Assembly: GCF_004028235.1 (NCBI RefSeq)
Contig: NZ_CP035037.1
Span: forward strand, 434,001-498,000
Source of the DNA: Leucobacter muris
GTDB taxonomy: Bacteria; Actinomycetota; Actinomycetes; Actinomycetales; Microbacteriaceae
DNA length: 64,000 nt
Direction: 5' to 3'
The notes under the pieces are model-generated. The model was given only the letters and a program-made list of their open reading frames with translations, searched no databases and was not told the DNA's origin. Positions 50,416 to 62,533 of this stretch are shown here, piece by piece (positions within the stretch are counted from its first letter, which is position 1; each line of letters begins with the position of its first letter). The position numbers and the translations under genes were made by a program.

Positions 50416-52239
50416 ATGAACGATCGGCCCCAGCGGGACGAGCCCGCAGACCGCGGCCCCCGGAAACGCAATGACGGCCAGCATCGTGGTGGCGGCCAGC
50501 GCCGCGACGGCGGCGCCCGGTCGAACTGGGATCGTGGTTCGCGATCGTCGAACGGCGACCGCCCGCGGCGCGATGATGGCGGCCAGCGTCGCGAATCCGG
50601 CAGCCGTGACGATCGCGCTCCGCGTCGCGAAGGCGATTTCCGGGATGACCGACGCCAGCGCCGTGATGGCGATTTCCGCGACGATCGACGCCCGCGCCGG
50701 GAGGGCGGCGGTTCCCGCGACGATCACCGGGGCGGTCGCGGAGGGGAGCGTCGGCCCTTCCGCAGCGGTGAAGGCGGCCAGGATCGCCGCGCGCGCCGTG
50801 ATGGCGACTTCCGCGACGATCGACGCCCGCGGCGCGACGGCGATGAGCGCCGTGGTGGCGAGCGGGACGGAGAGCGTCGCCCGTATCAGAATCGCGCAGG
50901 CGACTTCCGGGGTGACCGCGGGCCCCGTCGCGATGGCGAGGACCGCGGAGGAGCGCGTCGCCCCTATCGCGGCGGCGAAGGCGGCGAGGAACGTCGGCCC
51001 CGTCGGGACGGTGACTTCCGGGATGATCGTCGCCCGCGTCGCGAGGGCGACTTCCGCGGCGACCGTCGCGGAGGCGACCGGGATCGCGACGATCGCCGCG
51101 GGAGCCGCCCGCAAGGCGACCGCCGGGAGAGCTACGGCCGCGGCGGCACTCGCGGCGGCGGCCGGAGCGACCGTGGCGGCAGCGGGCGCGAGTACACGGA
51201 GGCGGAGCGCCTGCAGCACGAGCTGCGCCCGGTGCGCGCAGAGCATCAGGATCCGGTGATTCCGGACGATATCCGCGCCAACGACCTGCATCCCGCCGCC
51301 CGCAACGAGTTGAAGACGCTGCAGGCCGACGTGCAGGAGCGCGTGGCGCGCCATCTCGCAATGGTGGCGATGCTCATCGACGAGGATCCCGAGCTCGCGC
51401 ATCAGCACGCCCTCTCGGCGAGCCGACGCGCGGGCCGGATTCCCGTCGCCCGCGAGACGCTCGCGATCACGGCTTACCGCACCGGCGACTTCGCGCTCGC
51501 GCTGCGCGAACTGCGCACCTATCGGCGACTGAGCGGCCTCGACGGGCATCTCGCGCTGATGGTCGACTGCGAACGCGGCCTCGGCCGGCCGGAGAAGGCG
51601 CTCGAGACCGGCCTCGAGGCCGACACCTCGAAGCTCGACACCGAGCAGCGGGTGCACCTCGCGATCGCGATGTCGGGCGCCCGCCTCGACCTGGGGCAGA
51701 CGCAGCAGGCGCTCTTCGAGCTCGAGATCCCGGAGCTCAATCCGCAGCGCGTGTTCTCGTGGAGCCCCGAGCTCTTCGGAGCCTATGCGGCGGTGCTCGA
51801 GGATCTCGGACGCGACGACGAGGCGCGCGAGTGGTACCGTCATGCCGACCGCGCAGCGGGCGCTCTGCAGGACCATCTCGGATCGCTCGACCAGCTCGAG
51901 GTCTTCGAGATCCACGAGTCCGAGTTCGACCTCGAAGAGGCGTCCGACGACGAGGATCCCGCGGACGTCGACGCGCGTGTCGAGGGCGCGGCTGAGGAGT
52001 CGGAGCAGCGGAGCGACGCTGCGGATGACACCCGGCCGGAGGAGGATGCGGTGGCTCCCGCGGAGGCGGAGCCCGAGGCGGGGGCCGCCATCGGCGACGC
52101 TGCGGCTCCGGCTGGCGAGGATGAGGGGCTGAGCGCCCCCGACGCCGAGGACGAGATCGCGGCCGAGGTCGCCGAACTGCTCGCCGAGGCCGGCATCGGG
52201 GAGGCAGAGCGGCCCGAGAGCGCGGAGGATCGGTCGTAG
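50416..52239 (+). CDS. Arg/Asp/Gly-rich protein with C-terminal TPR-like domain
   Basis: A 607-residue protein. Residues 1-255 are almost only Arg, Asp, Gly, Glu and Pro in repeats such as REGDFRDDRRPRRDGD and RGGERRPF, which look like an RNA-binding or condensate-forming tail. Residues 265-485 are helical with TPR-like pairs (ARETLAITAYRTGDFALALRELRTYRRLSG; ALETGLEADTS). The last 120 residues are very acidic. ATG 50416 has GGGAGG at 50405-50410. It corresponds in order to Rv1691 of M. tuberculosis, a TPR protein without such a long Arg-rich tail as far as I recall. The next gene's GTG overlaps its stop. It sits directly downstream of the rRNA terminator. Function unknown. Confidence 0.85.
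   Translation: MNDRPQRDEPADRGPRKRNDGQHRGGGQRRDGGARSNWDRGSRSSNGDRPRRDDGGQRRESGSRDDRAPRREGDFRDDRRQRRDGDFRDDRRPRREGGGSRDDHRGGRGGERRPFRSGEGGQDRRARRDGDFRDDRRPRRDGDERRGGERDGERRPYQNRAGDFRGDRGPRRDGEDRGGARRPYRGGEGGEERRPRRDGDFRDDRRPRREGDFRGDRRGGDRDRDDRRGSRPQGDRRESYGRGGTRGGGRSDRGGSGREYTEAERLQHELRPVRAEHQDPVIPDDIRANDLHPAARNELKTLQADVQERVARHLAMVAMLIDEDPELAHQHALSASRRAGRIPVARETLAITAYRTGDFALALRELRTYRRLSGLDGHLALMVDCERGLGRPEKALETGLEADTSKLDTEQRVHLAIAMSGARLDLGQTQQALFELEIPELNPQRVFSWSPELFGAYAAVLEDLGRDDEAREWYRHADRAAGALQDHLGSLDQLEVFEIHESEFDLEEASDDEDPADVDARVEGAAEESEQRSDAADDTRPEEDAVAPAEAEPEAGAAIGDAAAPAGEDEGLSAPDAEDEIAAEVAELLAEAGIGEAERPESAEDRS
50600..51190 (+). repeat. Degenerate coding repeats (RDG/FRDDRRPRR units)
   Basis: Within the Arg-rich tail, units encoding (R)DGDFRDDRRPRR recur at least five times (about 50620, 50665, 50790, 51005 and variants), separated by Gly/Arg-rich spacers. 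Nucleotide units such as GATTTCCG(C/G)GA(C/T)GA are near-identical. The tract may expand or contract. Confidence 0.8.
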
Positions 52240-53279
52240 TGGCGCTGTTCGGGAAGAAGCGCACCCCGCTCGGAGCGGCGCCGATCGAGGGCCGGGAGCT
52301 GCTGCTCTCCGACCTCGACGGCGTCGTCTACCGCGGACCCGGCGCGATCCCGGGAGCCGTCGAGCAGCTGAACCTCGCGGCCGAGCGGGCGCGCCTCGCC
52401 TACATCACGAACAACGCCTCCCGCACCGACGCCTCGGTCGCGGAGCACCTCCAGGGCCTCGGTCTGCGGGCGCGCCCCGAAGACGTGGTCACCTCGCCCC
52501 AGGCGGCGGTCGCGCTGCTCGCCGGGTCGGTTCCCGCCGGGTCGCGGGTGCTGGTGGTGGGCGGCGACGGCCTGGTCGACGAGTTGCAGAAGGCCGGCTT
52601 CGAGGTGACTCGCAGCGCCGACGACGACCCCGCCGCCGTGGTGCAGGGCTTCGCCCCCGACGTGGGGTGGGTGCACCTTGCCGAGGCCGCGTTCGCGCTC
52701 GCCGAGCAGCCGGGGCGCGATCCGCTGCCCTGGATCGCGACGAACACCGACTGGACGATCCCCGTCGCCCGCGGGCTCGCCCCGGGCAACGGCACCCTCG
52801 TATCGGCCGTGCACACGGCCGTGCAGCGGCTGCCGGTCTTCGCGGGCAAACCGGAGACGCCGATCTTCGAAGCGGCGTTCGAGCGCTTCGGCACGCGCAA
52901 TGCGCTGATGCTGGGCGACCGGCTCGACACCGACATCAAGGGGGCGCGAGCGGCGGGCATCCCGTCGCTGCAGGTGCTCACGGGCGTCGATCGGCCGAAG
53001 CAGCTCATCGCGGCATCGCGGGACATGCAGCCCGACTACATCGTCGCCACCCTCGCCGAGCTGCACGAGCCCTACCCCGCGACCGAGCAGCTGCGCGACG
53101 GCACCGTGCAGGTCGGCTCCGCGAAGGTGCGCATGGACGGGCACGTCGCCCGGGTCGTCGCCGAGGGGGAGGCTCCGCTCGATCTGCTGCGCGCCGGCTG
53201 CGCCGCGGTCTGGGGATCCGGGCTCGCGATCTACGGTCTGAAGATTCCCGAGATCCTGTACGAGGATCACTGGCGCTGA
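52239..53279 (+). CDS. HAD-IIA family phosphatase
   Basis: A 346-residue HAD hydrolase. Motif I is LLLSDLDGVVYRG, motif II YITNNASRT, the lysine is in VFAGKPETPIFEA, and motif IV is MLGDRLDTDIKGARAAGI. Its position between the TPR protein and tlyA matches Rv1692, described as a glycerol-3-phosphate phosphatase, so a role in recycling polar lipid heads is plausible (inference). GTG 52239 overlaps the previous stop (TAGTG). The C-terminal 80 residues after EPYPATEQ are an actinobacterial extension. Confidence 0.9.
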   Translation: MALFGKKRTPLGAAPIEGRELLLSDLDGVVYRGPGAIPGAVEQLNLAAERARLAYITNNASRTDASVAEHLQGLGLRARPEDVVTSPQAAVALLAGSVPAGSRVLVVGGDGLVDELQKAGFEVTRSADDDPAAVVQGFAPDVGWVHLAEAAFALAEQPGRDPLPWIATNTDWTIPVARGLAPGNGTLVSAVHTAVQRLPVFAGKPETPIFEAAFERFGTRNALMLGDRLDTDIKGARAAGIPSLQVLTGVDRPKQLIAASRDMQPDYIVATLAELHEPYPATEQLRDGTVQVGSAKVRMDGHVARVVAEGEAPLDLLRAGCAAVWGSGLAIYGLKIPEILYEDHWR

Positions 53280-53369
53280 GCCGCGAGGAACGAGCGGGCG
53301 GGGCGCACGCAAAGCAGCTCCGGGCCGTGTGTGCCGGTGCGTGTCGGCGGCCGCGGCTAGGCTTGAGCC

Positions 53370-53519
53370 ATGGACAGGGAGCCCCACAGCGAAGACGGTC
53401 TGCTCGGGCGCCTCGAGGTGATCGAGGCGCAGCCGCTGGCGCAGCGCGCCGCGGGTTTCGAACAGCTGCACGACGAGCTTCTCGCCGAGTTGCAGCGGGG
53501 CGACCATGGCGGCTCCTGA
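53370..53519 (+). CDS. Small conserved protein upstream of tlyA
   Basis: A 49-residue ORF: MDREPHSEDGLLGRLEVIEAQPLAQRAAGFEQLHDELLAELQRGDHGGS, here described in parts: an acidic start, a helical LLGRLEVIEAQPL and FEQLHDELLAELQRG. ATG 53370 is seven bases after TAGGCT (leaderless type). It overlaps the tlyA start by 14 bases. A small protein (Rv1693) occupies the same place in M. tuberculosis, supporting it as real. Function unknown; it may couple tlyA translation. Confidence 0.78.
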   Translation: MDREPHSEDGLLGRLEVIEAQPLAQRAAGFEQLHDELLAELQRGDHGGS

Positions 53520-54396
53520 CGATCGGGGCGAGGGGGTCTGGCTGGGCGAGGGTGAACGCCTGGATCGGGCGCTGCCGCAGCTCGGCCTCGCCCGGTCTCG
53601 CAGCCAGGCGGCCGAGCTGATCGCGGCGGGCAGCGTGCTGGTCGACGGCCGGCCGGCGACGAAGTCGGGCGCCCGCGTGCCCGAGGGGGCGCGGATCGCG
53701 GTCTCGGGCGGCGACCACTACGTGAGCCGCGCTGCCCACAAGCTCATCGCCGGTCTCGACGAGTTCGGCATCGATCCCGCCGGCCGTGTCGCTCTCGACC
53801 TCGGAGCGTCAACGGGTGGCTTCACTCAGGTGCTGCTCGAGCGCGGTGCGCGGGCGGTGCAGGCCATCGACGTGGGCCACGACCAGCTGGTGCCCGAGCT
53901 GCGCGCCGACGCGCGGGTGCGGTTGGTCGAGGGCCGCAACGCCCGCGAGCTCACCGCCGAGAACCTGGCGGCCGACACGGGAGTGGTCGAGCCCCCGGCA
54001 CTGGTGGTCGCCGACCTCTCGTTCATCTCGCTCGGCCTGATCCTGCCCGCCATCGCGCGCTGCGCGGCCCCGGACGCCGACCTCGTGCTGCTTGTGAAAC
54101 CGCAGTTCGAAGTCGGGCGCGTGCGCGACGGGGTGGTCACCGACCCGGCGCTGTGGGCGCAGGCGATCCGCACCGTGCTGCGTGCGGGAGAAGAGCACGG
54201 CTTCGCCGCGCGCGGCCTCGCCCGGTCGCCGATCGCCGGCGGTTCGGGCAACCGGGAGTTCCTGGTGCACTTCGCAGGCGTCGACGACGCGCATCCGACA
54301 GAATGGGAGGGGAGGATCGCGGAACTCTGCGACGACGACGATCGCGCAGCCCCCACTCGAGTCCGACCCCGCAACCGAGCGAACGGAGAGCCATGA
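53506..54396 (+). CDS. tlyA: rRNA 2'-O-methyltransferase TlyA
   Basis: A 296-residue protein with an N-terminal S4 domain (ERLDRALPQLGLARSRSQAAE, LIAAGSVLVDGRPATKSG) and an FtsJ/RrmJ methyltransferase domain: ALDLGASTGGFTQVLLERGA (AdoMet site), VVADLSFISLGLILP, VLLVKPQFEVGR (catalytic Lys) and GNREFLVHF (Glu). TlyA methylates C1409 of 16S and C1920 of 23S rRNA and gives sensitivity to capreomycin. ATG 53506 lies inside the small gene before it; the nadK ATG overlaps its stop. Confidence 0.95.
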   Translation: MAAPDDRGEGVWLGEGERLDRALPQLGLARSRSQAAELIAAGSVLVDGRPATKSGARVPEGARIAVSGGDHYVSRAAHKLIAGLDEFGIDPAGRVALDLGASTGGFTQVLLERGARAVQAIDVGHDQLVPELRADARVRLVEGRNARELTAENLAADTGVVEPPALVVADLSFISLGLILPAIARCAAPDADLVLLVKPQFEVGRVRDGVVTDPALWAQAIRTVLRAGEEHGFAARGLARSPIAGGSGNREFLVHFAGVDDAHPTEWEGRIAELCDDDDRAAPTRVRPRNRANGEP

Positions 54397-55325
54397 GCAC
54401 TGCGCATGAAGCGGGCACGAGGCGTTTTCTCGTCGTCTCGCACACTCATCGCGACGAGGCGGTCGCGGCCACGGTCGAGGCGGTATCCGCGCTTCGCGCA
54501 GCCGGTGCGGAACCCGTGCTCGACCGGCACGACCGGCAGGAGTTCGCACCGCACCTGAACATCGAGAGCATCGCCGAGCTCGGCCGAGACGTGACCATCC
54601 ACGAGCTCGAGGCCGCCATCGTGCTCGGCGGCGACGGCACGATCCTGCGCGCCGCCGAGCTGCTGCGCGGATCCGAGTGCCCCATTGTTGGGGTCAACCT
54701 GGGGCACGTGGGCTTCCTCGCCGAGATGGAGAACTACGACCTCGCTGAGACGATCGACCGGGTGCTGCGGCGCGACTACACGGTCGAGGAGCGCATGACG
54801 GTCGACGTGCAGGCCACCTGCGACGGCGAGGTGATCGCCGAGACCTGGGCGCTGAACGAGGCATCGGTCGAGAAGCGGCGGCGCATGCTCGAGGTGGAGA
54901 TCGGCGTCGACGGGTTGCCGGTCTCGAACTTCGCCTGCGACGGAGTGGTGCTCGCCACGCCGACGGGGTCGACGGCGTACGCGTTCTCGGCCGGCGGGCC
55001 CGTCGTCTGGCCCACCGTGCAGGCGATGCTGATGGTGCCGATCGCGGCGCACGCGCTCTTCGACCGCCCCCTGGTGACGGGCACCGACTCCGAGCTGAGC
55101 GTGCGCATCCTGCCCGAGAACATCGGACCGGGCGTGATGTGGTGCGACGGACGGCGCCGCACCGAGCTGCCGGCGGGTTCGATCGTGCGGGTGCGCCGAT
55201 CCGCGCACTCGGTGCGCCTCGCGAGGCTCAACCGGGCGATGTTCTCGGATCGGCTGGTGCGCAAGTTCCACCTGCCGGTCTCGGGCTGGCGCGGCACCCG
55301 TCGGGAGAGCGGAGGGGCCGAGTGA
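54393..55325 (+). CDS. nadK: NAD kinase
   Basis: A 310-residue ATP-NAD kinase. The GGDGT motif is in AAIVLGGDGTILRAAELL (about residue 79), followed by VGVNLGHVGFLAE, LNEASVEKR and CDGVVLATPTGSTAYAFSAGGPVV. It phosphorylates NAD to NADP. ATG 54393 overlaps the tlyA stop (ATGA) with GGAGAG upstream; recN overlaps its own stop, so the three are tightly coupled. Confidence 0.97.
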   Translation: MSTAHEAGTRRFLVVSHTHRDEAVAATVEAVSALRAAGAEPVLDRHDRQEFAPHLNIESIAELGRDVTIHELEAAIVLGGDGTILRAAELLRGSECPIVGVNLGHVGFLAEMENYDLAETIDRVLRRDYTVEERMTVDVQATCDGEVIAETWALNEASVEKRRRMLEVEIGVDGLPVSNFACDGVVLATPTGSTAYAFSAGGPVVWPTVQAMLMVPIAAHALFDRPLVTGTDSELSVRILPENIGPGVMWCDGRRRTELPAGSIVRVRRSAHSVRLARLNRAMFSDRLVRKFHLPVSGWRGTRRESGGAE

Positions 55326-57007
55326 TCGAGGAGCTGCATATTCGCGATCTCGGGGTCATCGCCGACGCGACGCTGCCGCTCGGGCCGGGCTTCACGGCGA
55401 TCACGGGCGAGACCGGCGCCGGCAAGACGATGGTGGTGAGCGCGCTCGGCCTGCTGATGGGGGAGCGCAGCGACGCCGGGGCCGTACGCACCGGCGCAGC
55501 CCAGGCGCGCGTCGGAGGCATCGTGCGCACCTCTGACCCTGCGGTCGCCGAGATCGTCGACGACATCGGGGGCGACCTCGAAGACGGCGAGCTGGTGCTC
55601 AGCCGCACCGTGAACGCGGAGGGGCGCAGCCGCGCGAGCGTCGGCGGCGCGAGCGCCCCGGTGGGCAGCCTGGGGCGACTGGCCGAGCGGCTGTTCGCCG
55701 TGCACGGCCAGTCCGAGCAGCTGCGCCTGAGATCGGCTGCGGCGCAGCGCGACACACTCGACCGGTTCGGCGGCGACGAACTCGCGGCGACCCTGCGCGA
55801 CTACCGCATTGCGCATCGCGAACGGCAGCAGCTGGGCTCGCAGATCGCGGAGCTCACGGAGGCCAGGGACGAGCGGGCCGCCGAGGCCGTCCGTCTGCGC
55901 TCCGAGCTGGAGGAGATCGCCGCGGTGGATCCGCAGGCCGGCGAAGAGCAGGAGCTCGTGCAGCGCATCGACCTGCTGAGCAACGTCGAGGCGCTGCGGG
56001 CCGCCACCTCTTCGGCGCACGAGGCGCTCACCACCGACTCCGACGACCCCATGAGCCGAGACGCGAGCTCGCTGGTCGACGAGGCGGTGAGAGAGGTCGA
56101 GCGCGTCGCCGGCCACGATCAGCGCCTCGAGGCCGTGCTCGAGACGCTGCGCAGCGCGAGCTTCCAGCTGGCGGACGCGGCCCGCGAACTCGCGGCCTAC
56201 GCCGCCGACCTCGATCAGGAGGGGCCGGGGGAGCTCGCGCAGGCGAACGATCGGCTCGCCGCCCTCACTGGGCTGTTCCGGGTGTACGGCGCCGACTCCG
56301 CCGCGGTCGTGGAGTATGCAGCCGACGCGGCGCGGCGTCTGACCGAGCTCGACGGCGACGACGAGCGCATCGACGAGCTCACCGCGCGCCTCGAGCAGCT
56401 CGACGATGAGGAGCGCTCGCTCGCCGACCGCCTCTCCGAACTGCGCGCCGACGCGGCGTCGCGACTCTCCGAGCTGGTGACGGTCGAGCTCAGGCAGCTC
56501 GCGCTGCCCGACGCCGAGTTCGTGGTGCGGGTGACGCCCCTCGACGCCCTCGGCGGCTCGGGCGGCGACGAGGTGCAGCTGCTGCTCAGCCCGCACCCGG
56601 GGGCGCAGCCGCGACCGATCGCGAAGTCGGCCTCCGGAGGCGAGCTCTCGCGCGTGATGCTGGCGCTCGAGGTGGTCGTCGCCGGCGTCGACCCGGTGCC
56701 CACCTTCGTGTTCGACGAGGTCGACGCGGGTGTGGGCGGCGCCGCCGCGATCGAGATCGGCCGTCGCCTCGCGCGCCTCGCGCGGTCCTCGCAGGTGATC
56801 GTGGTGACGCACCTCGCCCAGGTCGCGGCCTTCGCGAACAACCACCTGCAGGTGGTGAAGGACTCCTCCGGCGGCTTCACCGAGAGCAGTTGCCGGCGCC
56901 TCGAGGGCGAGGAGCGCCTCGCCGAGATGGCCCGGCTGCTCTCGGGGCTCAGCGACTCCGGGAGCGCGCTCGAGCACGCCGCCGAGCTGCTCGCGCTGCG
57001 CGACTAG
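55322..57007 (+). CDS. recN: DNA repair protein RecN
   Basis: A 561-residue SMC-like ATPase. Walker A is ITGETGAGKTMVVSAL (about residues 23-30), then coiled-coil arms (residues 150-390), the signature ASGGELSRVMLALE and Walker B TFVFDEVDAGVGG, ending VVTHLAQVAAFAN. It acts early in double-strand-break repair. GTG 55322 overlaps the nadK stop (GTGA) and homologues begin MIEEL, which supports it. Confidence 0.96.
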   Translation: MIEELHIRDLGVIADATLPLGPGFTAITGETGAGKTMVVSALGLLMGERSDAGAVRTGAAQARVGGIVRTSDPAVAEIVDDIGGDLEDGELVLSRTVNAEGRSRASVGGASAPVGSLGRLAERLFAVHGQSEQLRLRSAAAQRDTLDRFGGDELAATLRDYRIAHRERQQLGSQIAELTEARDERAAEAVRLRSELEEIAAVDPQAGEEQELVQRIDLLSNVEALRAATSSAHEALTTDSDDPMSRDASSLVDEAVREVERVAGHDQRLEAVLETLRSASFQLADAARELAAYAADLDQEGPGELAQANDRLAALTGLFRVYGADSAAVVEYAADAARRLTELDGDDERIDELTARLEQLDDEERSLADRLSELRADAASRLSELVTVELRQLALPDAEFVVRVTPLDALGGSGGDEVQLLLSPHPGAQPRPIAKSASGGELSRVMLALEVVVAGVDPVPTFVFDEVDAGVGGAAAIEIGRRLARLARSSQVIVVTHLAQVAAFANNHLQVVKDSSGGFTESSCRRLEGEERLAEMARLLSGLSDSGSALEHAAELLALRD

Positions 57008-57097
57008 GGCCGCGTTGCTGCGGCCGATCCCGGCCCCGCCGAGGCTGTTCCGCGCCGCCTCGCGAAGAGTGTCCGCGGCAGGTGCTACGCTCCAGAC

Positions 57098-60110
<3,013 letters not shown>

Positions 60111-60117
60111 AGCGACC

Positions 60118-60801
60118 GTGGCCGGCGAGGAGACCGCGGCGGCTGCCGCGCAGCGGGAGGGCGGATCGGCTCCGCTCGCCGACGCCCCCGCCGAAGTGCC
60201 CGTGCTCGACAGCGAGCTGCTCGTGCGCGGCCGCGTCTGGGACGTGCGCCGCGACCGCTTCGAATTCGGCGGCGAGGTGCTCACGCGCGACTACCTCGAC
60301 CACACGGGCGCCGTCGCCGTGGTGGCGCTCGACGCCGACGACCGGATCCTGCTGATCCAGCAGTACCGGCACGCCATCGCGCACCGCGACTGGGAGATCC
60401 CCGCCGGCCTCATGGACGCGCCGGGGGAGTCGGGGCTGCTCGCCGCGCAGCGCGAGCTCGCCGAGGAGGCCGACCTGCAGGCCGACTGCTGGCATCTGCT
60501 GCTCGACGAGTTCCTCTCGCCCGGCGGAACGAGCGAGGCCATGCGCGTCTTCCTCGCCCGCGATCTCACACCCGTCGAGCACGACTACGTGCGCGGCGAG
60601 GAGGAGGCCGAGCTCGTGCCCCGCTGGGTGCCGCTCGACGAGGTCGTGGAGGCGGCGCTCGAGGGGCGCGTGCAGAACGCGGTCACGGTGAGCGCCGCGC
60701 TCGCCGCCTGGGTCTCCCGGGGCCGCGGATGGTCGACGCTGCGCGATCCCGAGCTGCCCTGGATCGCCCGCGAAGCCGCACGGGGAGCGCGGTCGGGCTG
60801 A
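60118..60801 (+). CDS. NUDIX hydrolase (ADP-ribose pyrophosphatase type)
   Basis: A 227-residue NUDIX protein. The box reads [18 protein letters not shown], and the upstream [16 protein letters not shown] and [19 protein letters not shown] are typical of ADP-ribose pyrophosphatases. It corresponds in place to Rv1700. GTG 60118 lies eight bases after the pyrG stop. xerD begins on its stop codon (TGATG). The N-terminal 25 residues are Ala-rich and probably disordered. Confidence 0.93.
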   Translation: MAGEETAAAAAQREGGSAPLADAPAEVPVLDSELLVRGRVWDVRRDRFEFGGEVLTRDYLDHTGAVAVVALDADDRILLIQQYRHAIAHRDWEIPAGLMDAPGESGLLAAQRELAEEADLQADCWHLLLDEFLSPGGTSEAMRVFLARDLTPVEHDYVRGEEEAELVPRWVPLDEVVEAALEGRVQNAVTVSAALAAWVSRGRGWSTLRDPELPWIAREAARGARSG

Positions 60802-61844
60802 TGGGCCGCCTCACCGCGCAGCAGGGGGCCGAGCGCTATCTGCGCCACGTGACGCTCGAGCGCGGCCTCTCGGCCAACAGCCTGGCCGCGTACCGGCGCG
60901 ACCTCGACGCCTACGCCGCCTGGCTCGATCGCCGCGGCATCGACGAGCTGTCGCGGGTCACGCCCGACACGCTGTCGGAGTACGTCGCCGAACTGAACGG
61001 GGGCGCCGCCCCCGCCGGGGGCGCCGCTGCTTCCGGAGCGGCCGCCCCTGGCGGCCCCGACGCGCCGCCCCCGCCCCTCGCGCCCGCCTCGATCACCCGC
61101 AGGCTCTCGACCGTGCGCGGCATGCACCGCTTCCTGTTCGAGGAGGGGCTGCTCGAGAGTCACGCGGGCAGCGGCGTGCGCACCCCGAAGCGCGCGCTGC
61201 GGCTGCCCAAGGCGCTGCCCGTCGAGGACGTCGAGGCGCTGCTCGCGGCGGCCGGCGGAGGGGAGGATGCGACCGCCGATCAGCCCGTGGCGCTGCGTGA
61301 TCGCGCGCTGCTCGAGCTGCTCTACGCGAGCGGCGCGCGGGTGAGCGAGATCACGGCCCTCGACGTCGACGATCTGCTCTCGGTTCCCGGGCGGGGCGAC
61401 GCCTGGGGCGACCCCGAGCGCGCGCTCGCCGAGGGCGGCTTCCTGCGCGTGACGGGCAAGGGGTCGAAGCAGCGGATCGTGCCCTACGGCAGTTACGCGG
61501 GGCGCGCGCTCGCCGCCTACCTGGTGCGCGCCCGCCCCGCGATGGCCGAGAGGGGCGGCGGCACACCCGCGCTCTTCGTGGGGCCCCGCGGCGGCCGGCT
61601 CTCCCGGCAGAGCGCCTGGCTCGTGATCCGGGCCGCCGCCGAGCGCGCCGGCATCACCGCCGAGGTGTCGCCGCACACCCTGCGCCACTCGTTCGCCACG
61701 CACCTGCTGGCGGGCGGCGCCGACGTGCGCACTGTGCAGGAGATGCTCGGCCACGCCTCGGTGACCACCACGCAGATCTACACGCAGGTGACCGCCGACA
61801 CGCTGCGCGAGCACTACCTCACCGCCCACCCGCGGGCGCGTTAG
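60801..61844 (+). CDS. xerD: Tyrosine recombinase XerD
   Basis: A 347-residue tyrosine recombinase. The SAM-like N-terminal domain ([26 protein letters not shown]) is followed by the catalytic domain with Arg in [13 protein letters not shown], Lys in [24 protein letters not shown] (His, Arg), [15 protein letters not shown] (His, nucleophile Tyr). It resolves chromosome dimers at dif with XerC. It is longer than the usual 300 residues because of a Gly/Ala/Pro-rich insert at about residues 70-100, between N-terminal helices, and another at 215. Start ATG 60801 shares a base with the NUDIX stop. Confidence 0.93.
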   Translation: MGRLTAQQGAERYLRHVTLERGLSANSLAAYRRDLDAYAAWLDRRGIDELSRVTPDTLSEYVAELNGGAAPAGGAAASGAAAPGGPDAPPPPLAPASITRRLSTVRGMHRFLFEEGLLESHAGSGVRTPKRALRLPKALPVEDVEALLAAAGGGEDATADQPVALRDRALLELLYASGARVSEITALDVDDLLSVPGRGDAWGDPERALAEGGFLRVTGKGSKQRIVPYGSYAGRALAAYLVRARPAMAERGGGTPALFVGPRGGRLSRQSAWLVIRAAAERAGITAEVSPHTLRHSFATHLLAGGADVRTVQEMLGHASVTTTQIYTQVTADTLREHYLTAHPRAR

Positions 61845-61867
61845 CGTTCTGCGTTTCGGCGCGGCGG

Positions 61868-62533
61868 CTACAGGTGCAGGCGCTTGGAGAGCTCGTGCCG
61901 CACCTCGGCGCCCCGAGCGAGCTGCAGCAGCACCAGCACCACCACGCTGAGGGCGCCGCAGATGGCCGACGGCAGCGGCGTGGTCACCCAGCCGAAGGCG
62001 AGGAAGCCGATGGGGGCCAGCCCGAGGAGCACGGTCAGTCCGCTGTAGACGATGTGCTCTCCGACTTCGATGCGCATCACCCGAACGGTGATCAGCAGCG
62101 CGACGATGGAACAGGCGCAGACGATCGGCACGGCGTAGTTCAACGACCAGCCGTGCCAGCCGGTCAGGTAGTCCCAGTACACGCAGATCAGGCCGACCAG
62201 CACCACGAGGTACACGGTGCCCTTGGCGACGTTGCGCCGCTTGCGCACCGCCATCAGCACCACGAGCCACATGGTGATCACTCCGAGCCACACCGAGCGG
62301 AGCGCGCCGATGCCCTCCACCCCACGACTGAACAGCAGCTGGACGACGAACGATGCGAGGATCACCGCGAGCGAGGCGAGGAACAGCACCCTCAGCACCC
62401 GGCGCCGGGAGAACTCGAGCGGCACCGCCGGGAGCGGGCTCGGGGTCGTCTCGCCGGCGGTCGCCGCACTGCACAGGGGGCAGCGGGTCCAGGCGCCCTC
62501 GATATCGACGGCGCACTCCGCGCAGCGCCTCAT
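61868..62533 (-). CDS. Zinc-ribbon membrane protein, DUF6320 type
   Basis: A 221-residue protein. A zinc ribbon MRRCAECAVDIEG ... RCPLCSA (two CxxC) is followed by a short linker and six membrane helices (LFLASLAVILASFVVQLLF, VWLGVITMWLVVLMAV, VYLVVLVGLICVYWDYL and others). This matches DUF6320, usually encoded next to an alcohol acetyltransferase-like gene (recollection), as here: its ATG overlaps the stop of the upstream acyltransferase (ATGA). Function unknown, presumably membrane partner of that enzyme. It converges with xerD. Confidence 0.85.
   Translation of the reverse strand: MRRCAECAVDIEGAWTRCPLCSAATAGETTPSPLPAVPLEFSRRRVLRVLFLASLAVILASFVVQLLFSRGVEGIGALRSVWLGVITMWLVVLMAVRKRRNVAKGTVYLVVLVGLICVYWDYLTGWHGWSLNYAVPIVCACSIVALLITVRVMRIEVGEHIVYSGLTVLLGLAPIGFLAFGWVTTPLPSAICGALSVVVLVLLQLARGAEVRHELSKRLHL

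Noticed and set aside
50600..51190. CRISPR-like repeats
   Set aside because: The repeats are in a coding frame, irregular in spacing and encode Arg/Asp-rich peptide units.
60801..61844. Phage or integron integrase
   Set aside because: Position after pyrG-NUDIX and the sequence pattern match chromosomal XerD; no attachment sites or phage genes are nearby.
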